In this document: positions 15,808-23,500 of the stretch, one piece after another
How positions within the stretch are numbered: position 1 is the stretch's first letter
Layout: every line of letters starts with the position of its first letter
Assembly: GCA_947057875.1 (NCBI GenBank)
Contig: CAMSEX010000001.1
Coordinates: forward strand, 1-33,063
Direction of reading: 5' to 3'
Length of the DNA stretch: 33,063 nucleotides
Origin: an uncultured Clostridium sp.
GTDB lineage: Bacteria > Bacillota > Clostridia > TANB77 > CAG-508
Position numbers and translations under genes: made by a program
The notes under the pieces: generated by a model
Database searches by the model: none
Told to the model about the DNA's origin: nothing
Seen by the model: the letters and a program-made list of their open reading frames with translations, nothing else

Positions 15808-16341
15808 ATGAAGAAAACATCAAAAGTGATACTACTTATTGTTTTATATCTGGTGGTCTTTTTCTTGCAAGCAAATGTGTTTCAAAACTTTACAATAGCA
15901 GGAGTAATGCCCAATTTATTTGTCCTATATATTTTATTTATAGGGTTATTTGCTAATGTAACCACCAGTATTTTATTTGGTGTGATTGGTGGATTAATTG
16001 TTGATTTGGCATATAGTAAAACCATTGGAATAACAGCTTTAATGATGTGCACAATAGGTTATTTGGGTGCTTATTTTGACCGAAATTTTTCTAAGGAAAA
16101 TAAAATAACTATTATTTTAATGATGGCAATTTCAACGGTTATTTTTGAAACTGGTTATTATGGAATTAATTCAGTCATTTTAGGATTTGATACAGAGATG
16201 TTGTATTTTGCAAAAATTTTAGCAATTGAGGTATTGTACAATATATTATTAACTATTTTACTATATCCAAGTATTCAAAAAGTTGGTTATAGTATTGACC
16301 GCACCTTTAAAAAAACAAATATATTAACACGTTATTTTTAG
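15808..16341 (+). CDS. mreD: Rod shape-determining protein MreD
   Basis: 177 residues and almost entirely hydrophobic, with five or six predicted membrane helices beginning at residue 5. The segment PNLFVLYILFIGLF followed by GVIGGLIVDLAYSKTIGI is characteristic of MreD (the D-x-x-Y/F motif after helix 3). MreD is an integral membrane member of the Rod complex and works with MreC and PBP2. It lies between mreC and the PBP2 gene, with a gap of only 18 bases before the predicted GTG of the latter. Confidence 0.92.
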   Translation: MKKTSKVILLIVLYLVVFFLQANVFQNFTIAGVMPNLFVLYILFIGLFANVTTSILFGVIGGLIVDLAYSKTIGITALMMCTIGYLGAYFDRNFSKENKITIILMMAISTVIFETGYYGINSVILGFDTEMLYFAKILAIEVLYNILLTILLYPSIQKVGYSIDRTFKKTNILTRYF

Positions 16342-16359
16342 ACAAACAATGGCTAGGAG

Positions 16360-18504
16360 GTGAGAAAAACGAAATTCAAAAAAGAGAAAACGGAATTAGA
16401 TAAATTGAATTTTAGGTTTAATGTTATATCAGTTGTTATATATCTTGTTGCATTAGTTATTTTGGTCAGATTGTTTGATATGCAGATTGTCAATGGGCAG
16501 GAATATAGAGAAAATTCAAATACAAGATTATCAAGAGAATCTACTATTGAATCAGCAAGAGGAAGTATTGTAGATCGTTCAGGGAATGCGTTAGTTAGTA
16601 CAGACATGAGTTTTTCTCTAGAAATGTATAAAACGAAAGTTGAAGATGAACAATTAAATCATTCCATTTTGTTAATGGTTGAAATTTTAGAAAAAAATGG
16701 AGATAGTTATTTTGATACATTTCCGATTAGTATCGAACCATTTGAATTTCATTTTTCTTCTGAGGAGGAGTTAGCTAAATGGAAGGAAAAATACAAAATT
16801 CCAGAAACTGCATCAGCAGAAGAAGCTTTTTATTTAATGAGAGATAAATATAATATCAAAACAGATGATATTCAAAGCATCCGAAAAATTTTGGCAATTC
16901 GCTATGGAATTACAACAAAAGGTTATTCCACAACAAAGTCAATTAGTATTTCAGAAGCTATTTCCAGAGAAAGCGCAGTGGAGTTACAAGTCAGAAGTAA
17001 TGAGCTAACTGGTGTTAATATTGTAACAGAACCAATTAGAAAATATCATGTGGGAAATATGGCATCTCATATTTTGGGGTATATGGGAAGAATTTCAGAT
17101 AAAGATGAAGAGGCTTTGAAAGCAAGTGGGGATGATTATGAATATGAGCCAACAGACAAAATTGGAAAAACGGGAATTGAAAAAGTATTTGAAGAATATT
17201 TAAGAGGTAAAGATGGTAAAAAGCAAATAGACATGTCAGTCGATGGAACGATAACAGGAGAATATACGAGCCAAGAAGCAATTGGTGGAGCAGATGTAGT
17301 GCTTACCATTGATTCCAATCTGCAAAAAATAACAGAAAATGCTTTGGCTACTAATATTGAGAAAATTAGAGCAGGTGGCTTTTCAGAGACACATAATGCC
17401 AAAGGTGGAGCAGTTGTTGTCACGAATGTAAATACTGGTGAAATTTTAGCGATGGCAAGTTATCCAGATTATGAGCCAGGATTGTTTTATAATGGAATTA
17501 GCAATGAGAAATATTCTGAATATAATACTAATCCATTAAATCCATTGCATAATCGAACGATCCAAAGTCCATATGCGCCAGGTTCTACATTTAAAATGAT
17601 TACTGCAATTGCAGCATTGGAAACAGGGGTTACCAACACAGTAGAAAAAATCAATGATAATGGACCATATATCTTATCTCCAAATTCAAAATATAAACCA
17701 TCTTGTTGGTATTATAAGGATTATGGAAGAGGTCATGGACCTTTGAACGTATCAGGAGCAATTGAAAAGTCATGTAACTATTTCTTTTATGAAGTAAGTA
17801 ATCGAATGGGGATTGATAATTTGGAAAAATATGCACGTTATTTTGGATTAGGACAAAAAACAGGCATTGAGTTATATAACGAAAAATCAGGAACATTGGC
17901 AGGTAAAAGTGCAGCAGAAAAAAGAGGAGACACTTGGGGACCAGGCGATACTTTAAGTGCATCAATTGGTCAGAGTTATAATGATTTTACACCAGTGCAA
18001 ATGGCAAAATACATTTCCATGATAGCCAATGGTGGGCATTCGATTGATTTGAGTATTGTAAAAAGTGTAGTAAACTCAGATGGCACACAAGTTCCAGATT
18101 CAGAAATTAGACAATTTACTAATCAAAAATTGGGCATTGAACCAAATCAAGTAGAAAATTTGCAGATTAAAGAAGAAACGATGCAAGCTGTTTTGGAAGG
18201 AATGCGAGCAGTTACAGAAGGAGAAAGTGGAACAGCGCGTTCAATCTTTTCTGATTTCAATATTTCAGTTGGAGGAAAAACGGGTTCTGCTGAAACAACA
18301 AGTGGAGATGTAAATGCATTGTTTGTTGGTTTTGCTCCATTTGAAAAACCAGAAATAGCAGTAGTAGTTGTTGTTGAAAATGGTGGACATGGTAATTATA
18401 CAGCAGAAGTAGTGCGTGAGGTTATAGCAGAGTATTTTGGAATGAATATGCAATATGTAAATGAGGTTATGTCAGCAGAACACGAAATAGAACAATTTAA
18501 TTAA
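16360..18504 (+). CDS. mrdA: Penicillin-binding protein 2-type transpeptidase of the Rod system
   Basis: 714 residues from GTG 16360. One N-terminal membrane helix (about residues 25-45), the PBP dimer domain (ARGSIVDRSGNALV onward), then the transpeptidase domain with S409-T-F-K412 (active serine), S471-C-N473 and K640-T-G642. No PASTA domains, and position after mreCD argues for the elongation transpeptidase PBP2 rather than the sporulation or division enzymes. It crosslinks lateral-wall peptidoglycan. The start is uncertain: GTG 16360 lies inside the ribosome site AGGAGGTG (16355-16362), too close to be used with it, and the best-spaced codon is ACG at 16369. Confidence 0.94.
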   Translation: MRKTKFKKEKTELDKLNFRFNVISVVIYLVALVILVRLFDMQIVNGQEYRENSNTRLSRESTIESARGSIVDRSGNALVSTDMSFSLEMYKTKVEDEQLNHSILLMVEILEKNGDSYFDTFPISIEPFEFHFSSEEELAKWKEKYKIPETASAEEAFYLMRDKYNIKTDDIQSIRKILAIRYGITTKGYSTTKSISISEAISRESAVELQVRSNELTGVNIVTEPIRKYHVGNMASHILGYMGRISDKDEEALKASGDDYEYEPTDKIGKTGIEKVFEEYLRGKDGKKQIDMSVDGTITGEYTSQEAIGGADVVLTIDSNLQKITENALATNIEKIRAGGFSETHNAKGGAVVVTNVNTGEILAMASYPDYEPGLFYNGISNEKYSEYNTNPLNPLHNRTIQSPYAPGSTFKMITAIAALETGVTNTVEKINDNGPYILSPNSKYKPSCWYYKDYGRGHGPLNVSGAIEKSCNYFFYEVSNRMGIDNLEKYARYFGLGQKTGIELYNEKSGTLAGKSAAEKRGDTWGPGDTLSASIGQSYNDFTPVQMAKYISMIANGGHSIDLSIVKSVVNSDGTQVPDSEIRQFTNQKLGIEPNQVENLQIKEETMQAVLEGMRAVTEGESGTARSIFSDFNISVGGKTGSAETTSGDVNALFVGFAPFEKPEIAVVVVVENGGHGNYTAEVVREVIAEYFGMNMQYVNEVMSAEHEIEQFN

Positions 18505-18521
18505 TAAGGAAGGAAACAGGA

Positions 18522-19127
18522 ATGTTAAACAATATTAGAATTAAACAAACAACAGATGAGATTGTACTAAACATTAATGTGCAAGCAGATAATACAGTTA
18601 TCATACAGGAATTGGAAGAAAAATTGCCGAAATTAAAGGATTTTTACAAAAATTCAAATGTGCCAATTAGGGTAACTGGAAAGTTGTTTTCTGAAACAGA
18701 AAGAGTGATTATTGAGAAAATTATCAAAGAAGAAATCAGTGTTGATGTTAAATTTGACGATGCTTCCGATTTGTTAGGATTGCATGCTATCAAAAAAACA
18801 TTTGAATTGGAAACAGAAATTTCAGAAACACGATATGTATACAATTCTGTTCGCTCTGGAAGCAAGGAGGAATATGTTGGAAGTATTGTAGTTTGTGGCG
18901 ATGTAAATTCTGGTGCGGAAATTGTGGCTGGTGGAAATATTATTGTGTTGGGAACGCTAAGGGGAGTTGCACATAGTGGGGCAAATGGAAATACAAAAGC
19001 GATTATTGCTGCTCATAATATGGAAGCAACACAAATTAGGATTTCTAATTTAGTAAAAGAAATCACAGAAAAAGAAGAAAGATGTCCGATTTTTTGCATC
19101 AAAGATGGAGAAATTAAGGCGCTCTAA
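18522..19127 (+). CDS. minC: Septum site-determining protein MinC
   Basis: 201 residues. Variable N-terminal domain (1-100) and the conserved C-terminal beta-helix (about 115-200) with GSIVVCGDVNSGAEIVAGGNIIVLGTLRGVAHSG, the MinC hallmark that binds MinD and FtsZ. MinC inhibits FtsZ polymerisation away from midcell. Normally minD and often minE follow; here the next gene is on the opposite strand and overlaps the minC stop by 3 bases, so MinD must be encoded elsewhere or be absent. AAGGAAACAGG site precedes ATG 18522; the gene starts 17 bases after the PBP2 stop. Confidence 0.94.
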   Translation: MLNNIRIKQTTDEIVLNINVQADNTVIIQELEEKLPKLKDFYKNSNVPIRVTGKLFSETERVIIEKIIKEEISVDVKFDDASDLLGLHAIKKTFELETEISETRYVYNSVRSGSKEEYVGSIVVCGDVNSGAEIVAGGNIIVLGTLRGVAHSGANGNTKAIIAAHNMEATQIRISNLVKEITEKEERCPIFCIKDGEIKAL

Positions 19128-19525
19128 ATGATTAATAAAAATAGGATAATCATTAAAGTGAAATCATAGTCACTATTGGATAAAAACTTAAAACTGTTTT
19201 TGTCATCAAAAGAATCTAGAACACTCAAAAGATTAGCAATCTTTATGTATTGTTCTAGTTTTTCTTTTTTGGTGTCCTCCAAATATGGTTTCAAAGAATG
19301 CAATAATTGGTTTCTAGGGTTATTTTTATTGCTATTCATTTGGCTCATGATGTCTTTGATTTTTAAAATCATGTTAATATCGAAACCATCATCAGAGGCA
19401 CGATTTTCCGTGCCATCTATGTCGTCATTATGATGATTATTTCCTAATATGTTATTTAAGTCGATATCTTTTTCTTTTAAAATTTCTGAAAAATTACTTA
19501 AAATATCATTAAAATTATCGTTCAT
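19124..19525 (-). CDS. Uncharacterised acidic protein with hydrophobic C-terminal tail
   Basis: 133 residues, not assigned to a named family. N-terminal half is acidic and Asn/Asp-rich (NNHHNDDIDGTENRASDDGFD, probably disordered), the middle helical (RNQLLHSLKPYLEDTKKEKLEQYIKIANLLSVL resembles small Clostridia proteins found in pairs near sporulation or division genes), and it ends in a hydrophobic run (FTLMIILFLLII) that could be a C-terminal membrane tail. GGAG at the end of the upstream 45-residue gene serves as its ribosome site (ATG 19525). Converges on minC with a 3-base overlap and no visible terminator between them. Confidence 0.75.
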   Translation of the reverse strand: MNDNFNDILSNFSEILKEKDIDLNNILGNNHHNDDIDGTENRASDDGFDINMILKIKDIMSQMNSNKNNPRNQLLHSLKPYLEDTKKEKLEQYIKIANLLSVLDSFDDKNSFKFLSNSDYDFTLMIILFLLII

Positions 19526-19527
19526 AC

Positions 19528-19665
19528 TTACTCCTGGTTATCAAGATTTTTTTTAATATCAGAATTGTTTAAGATTTGTTGTGCACGATAGATGTTTTTT
19601 TCTAATTCTGCTTTATCCATTTTTGAAATGGCAGAAAGCAATTTATTAATATCCATATTATCCAT
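19528..19665 (-). CDS. 45-residue small protein upstream of the 19124-19525 gene
   Basis: ATG at 19665 to TAA at 19528. Sequence begins MDNMDINKLLSAISKMDKAE and is a single predicted charged helix-turn-helix-like pair of amphipathic helices, with no membrane segment. It has a strong GGAGGT site (minus strand, about 19673-19678) and the gap to the next start codon is 2 bases, so the two form an operon. The context and ribosome site make it a likely real gene although it is too short to identify. Function unknown. Confidence 0.72.
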   Translation of the reverse strand: MDNMDINKLLSAISKMDKAELEKNIYRAQQILNNSDIKKNLDNQE

Positions 19666-19756
19666 ATTTTTAAACCTCCGTAAGCTTAAGTGGTATGCTT
19701 TGATAACATACTCTTACAGATAATATATGCAGCAAACCAGAAAAAAAACACAAAAA

Positions 19757-19786
19757 TTTTACATTTTATGTAAAATATGTTATAAT
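19757..19786 (+). promoter_or_regulatory. Promoter with overlapping inverted-repeat operator
   Basis: TTTACA (19758-19763), 17-base spacer, TATAAT (19781-19786) with extended -10 TGT. The -35 lies in a perfect dyad TTTTACAT-TTT-ATGTAAAA (19757-19775), suggesting a repressor site controlling the 19858 gene. Confidence 0.68.
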
Positions 19787-19857
19787 ATAATTAGAAATAA
19801 AGCAATAAATGTCTTGATAACAAATAATTTTTTACAAGAAAAAAGGAGGAATGTAAC

Positions 19858-20178
19858 ATGAGGAGAGAAACGCGGGACAAAATAAAAGGCGCTATAATTG
19901 GTACTGTAATAGGGTTGACTATTGTTATTGGAGCTTTTTATCGGATTATTAAGTGGGATGACAGTAGAACAGCTAAGGAGCAACTTGTTAGAGATGTTTC
20001 TGAAAAAGGAACTGATGCAGAGTGGCTGTACAGACTGGAAGAAATCTCAGATGAAGAGTGGGAAGAGCTGAAGGATTATTCTGCTCAGAAACCAACTTTG
20101 CAGGAGCTGGATGATTATTTAGATACTCTTCTGGGAAACAGAAAAAACGAGTACTTTATTAAACGCGTCATGCAGTAA
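19858..20178 (+). CDS. Small single-pass membrane protein with foreign codon usage
   Basis: 106 residues, not recognised. Basic N terminus (MRRETRDKIKG), one membrane helix (about residues 11-28) and an acidic cytoplasmic or extracytoplasmic tail with many Glu/Asp and Trp (WLYRLEEISDEEWEELKDYS). AAAAGGAGGA precedes ATG 19858. Codon use differs from all neighbours: CTG is the main leucine codon in the tail, CAG and GAG are frequent, and it has two in-frame CGG codons (6 and 29) where conserved genes have none. This suggests recent acquisition. The second is TAT-CGG-ATT, i.e. CGGA; the frame must hold there for the tail to be made. Function unknown. Confidence 0.7.
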   Translation: MRRETRDKIKGAIIGTVIGLTIVIGAFYRIIKWDDSRTAKEQLVRDVSEKGTDAEWLYRLEEISDEEWEELKDYSAQKPTLQELDDYLDTLLGNRKNEYFIKRVMQ

Positions 20179-20260
20179 AATTGAAAAAATTGCGGGGGAT
20201 TCCAAATGTGAAAGCTCTCGTGATTTTTTATTACTTAAAACTATATATGTAAATACAAAT

Positions 20261-20298
20261 AGCAAAACCTTATTTCCTTAAAGGTTAAGCTGTTTTTT
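20261..20298 (+). terminator. Terminator after the 19858 gene
   Basis: Interrupted stem AGC-AA-AACCTT / AAGGTT-AA-GCT followed by GTTTTTTT (20292-20298). Located 83 bases after the stop codon. Confidence 0.7.
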
Positions 20299-20302
20299 TG
20301 TT

Positions 20303-20323
20303 CCAATTTTGCCTAAAAATTGG
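20303..20323. repeat. Short perfect inverted repeat
   Basis: CCAATTTT / AAAATTGG, 8-bp arms around GCCTA, followed by GGGCTG and an isolated TTGACA (20329-20334) without a good -10. The 20179-20538 gap otherwise contains the terminator, a DnaA-box sequence and one promoter candidate. Confidence 0.45.
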
Positions 20324-20337
20324 GGCTGTTGACAAAA

Positions 20338-20346
20338 TGTGGATAA
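20338..20346 (-). promoter_or_regulatory. Exact DnaA-box consensus sequence
   Basis: TGTGGATAA, reverse complement of TTATCCACA. No cluster of further boxes is seen near it, so it is not evidence of an origin. Confidence 0.35.
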
Positions 20347-20470
20347 CTTGTGTTACAAAAATGTAATGAAAATTTAATATAAATTTAACATTGATTCTAG
20401 ATGCTTAGTTTCCGTAAAATATTTTTCTCGCGAAGAAGCTAGAAATACTGAAAAATGGCATATTTTACTA

Positions 20471-20499
20471 TTTACAAAAGAACTTTTTTGAACTAATAT
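20471..20499 (+). promoter_or_regulatory. Candidate promoter of the first giant surface-protein gene
   Basis: TTTACA (20471-20476), 17-base spacer, TAATAT (20494-20499). Would give a short leader of about 33 bases before ATG 20539. Confidence 0.45.
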
Positions 20500-20538
20500 A
20501 TAAAAGAAATAGTAAAAATGGAAAGTGAGGTATGCGAG

Positions 20539-23500
20539 ATGTTTTGTAAGTCGAAAAAAATGATTAGCATGTTAATTGTATTTGTTATCATGTTTACTTA
20601 TTCAGCGCAAACATTGCAAGCAATTGCCACAACAGATGGAATAACCACTATTACAGATGGATTTTTTGGCAGTTCAGACATGGTATTGAAAGCTTATTTT
20701 GAAGAGGAAGAAAATCAAAATAATGAAAAAATATTGAATGTGAATGAAAAAGGAAATCTAATATTAGAAGTTTCGCCAAAAGAAGTTGGAAGTGGCTTTA
20801 TTCGAGAAGGAATGATAAAAGCAAATGCGATGGATGAAAATAATCTTCATTTTAAATTTTCAAAAATTGTAAGTATTGAAGTTGAGGATGGAAAAGAAAA
20901 GCCAGAAGAAAATGAAGAAGAAGCAGAAGACAATTCATTTGTTAGTTTAAATATGGGGGATACTTCTGAGGAAAATGTAGAACCAATCATAGAAGATAAA
21001 GAAGACGAATTAGTGGATGAAGAAAAAGTGATTGAAGACAAAATGAACGAAGAAGAAAACGAAGACGACTTAAATCCATATCAAGTGGAACTTGTTTCAG
21101 ATTATGAAATACAAGTGAGAAACATCATTCATCCAACTAAAATAGAAGTGGAAATTGAATATTTACCAAAAGAAGAAATTACTTTATCTGATTTATATCA
21201 AGAAGTAGAATTCGTTTTGTCTGGTAAATACATAGATGTTGATTTGAATGAAAAAGAAGAAAGTATTAGTAGCAATGTTGCCATTGGTTGGAGTTATCAC
21301 AATGAAATTGAAATGACAAGTGAATATACAAAATTTTCGCCATACCATGTAGGGGAAAGACAAGGTAGTTTATTAGAAAACAAAATTACCATAAAAAGAG
21401 AAAACCAAAATGAAGAAGAAAATTATTTGCCATTAAAAAATACAAATTTAGAAATTTCGGTACCTACATTAAATGGACAAAGACCAGCAAATGTAAATGT
21501 CGTTGCCAATAAATTGATGGCAAGCAAAGGACAAGATACAGGAAATGTACAGTTTACAGAAGAAAATTGGGAATATCAGGAACAAGAAGGAAAAATTTAT
21601 ATTCATGTTTCAAATGATAAGGAAGGAAAAGTAGTCAATAGTCTTGGAACAGATGAGTATATCATTATTTACAAGTATGCAAATTTTGTAGATGAAGGAA
21701 ATTACACATTTGAAAATAATGTAATCGTAAATGCAGAAGAAGTTGGTGCTAACGAGAATAATAATTTGACTACTAGCATTTCAGAAACACAAGAAATTAC
21801 AGCTGTGATAGGCGATATGATTAGTTACCATGTTAGCACAAATGAAGAGGTAATTAATAAAGGAAAAATCAATGCCAATTATAATCATGAAGAAGCATTG
21901 TATGAGGCAGAATTTACAACAGCCGTTAATTTGAATATTTTAACAAGTGACGCATTTGAAGAATTAACAATTGATACTTCAAAAGAGAATTATTTAGATG
22001 CGAAACAAACAGCTTTTGAAACAAATGATGTTTACTATAAAAAAGTGAAATTTTCTTATAGCGAAATTGAAAATATATTAACGAATGGTGGAGTGATTGA
22101 GATTTATAATAATGCAGGAGAGTTATTAAATAGTTTGAATGCAGACAATGTTCACTCACAAGAAGAATGTGAAATCAATTTAGAAAACAAGCCAAATGGT
22201 ATTCAAGTTGTTTTGAAAAGTGTGAGTGTCAATCAAAACTTAAATATTGAATACATAAAAGCAATTGGAAAATCAAGTTATGATAAAGCAGAATATAATA
22301 TGTTTCGTGAAATTGAAAGCAAAGTTACAGCTTCTGTAAAATATGAAGATGACGAAAACCGTTATCAGTTATCTGAAATGACTGTAAAAAAAGCGATGAA
22401 AAGTAGTTTTACAAATGCAGATATTGTACTTAGCAATAATAACTTTAGTACAATTAGCGAGAACGAAAATGTTGAAATGCGAATTGAATTAAATAATGAT
22501 ACAGTTGATAGCGATTTGTATACAAATCCAAGTTTTGAAATAGTATTTCCAAGCTATGTGAAAAGTGTCACACCACAGAGTATCAATTTAACTTATGCAG
22601 AAGGTTTGAGTGTAGCAGATGCGACAGTACATAACGAAAATGGAATTGTAAAAATGAAAATCAATTTAGCAGGTACACAAAATGCGTTTAGTGAAAGTAC
22701 ACTGACTCATGGAACTAATATTTTAGTTCAATTTAATGTTACATTAGACGAATACACACCAAGCAAAAAAGATCAAATTAAAATGTATTATTGCAATGAA
22801 GCAGTAACAAATTATCAGTCACAAACCAAATGGACACTTGACAGAGAAATTCCACAAGGAATTGTAAGAGAGACAAATGGTTTTGAAGTAGAGGTAATCA
22901 ATTATCAAGCACCAAGTGGACTAACAACAGCAAATGCAATCATCAATTATGATGGAGAACAATCTGTTGTAAAATCAGTAAAGCAAGGACAAAAAAATGT
23001 TAATATTGCAAGAGGAAGTAGCCCAAGAATAGCAACTATGGAATTATATGCAGCCAATAATACGGAAAATGAATGCAAAGATGTTGTATTGCTTGGAAGA
23101 ACTCCATTTGCAAATAACACAGATGGCATAACAGGGGAAGACTTAGGAACTAATGTCAATAGCAATATGTTCTCAAAAATTGTGGCAAATGAGCAAAATA
23201 AAAATACAGCAAAGATTTACTATTCGGAGCTAGAAAAAGCAACAGTAGATTTAGAAGATGCCAATAATGGTTGGACAGAAGAACCAGATACTTTGTTAGA
23301 AGTAAAATCATACATGATTGTGTTGGATGATGTTTTAGCAGCAGGGGAAGTTTTGAAATATAGCTACGATTTTGAAATTCCAGCAAATTTGGATTATGGG
23401 GCAGCGATTTATGGAAGTTTTGGTGGATATTATAGTAACTTAAGTTCAAATGAAACAACGATTGCTGATAAAGTGGGGCTTTTGACAGAAGAAATGCCAG

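Noticed and set aside
20221..20334. Riboswitch (c-di-GMP-like) in the 20179-20538 gap
   Set aside because: GCAAAACC and AAGCTG resemble pieces of the c-di-GMP-I motif, but the conserved core and second stem are missing; the T tract fits a terminator.
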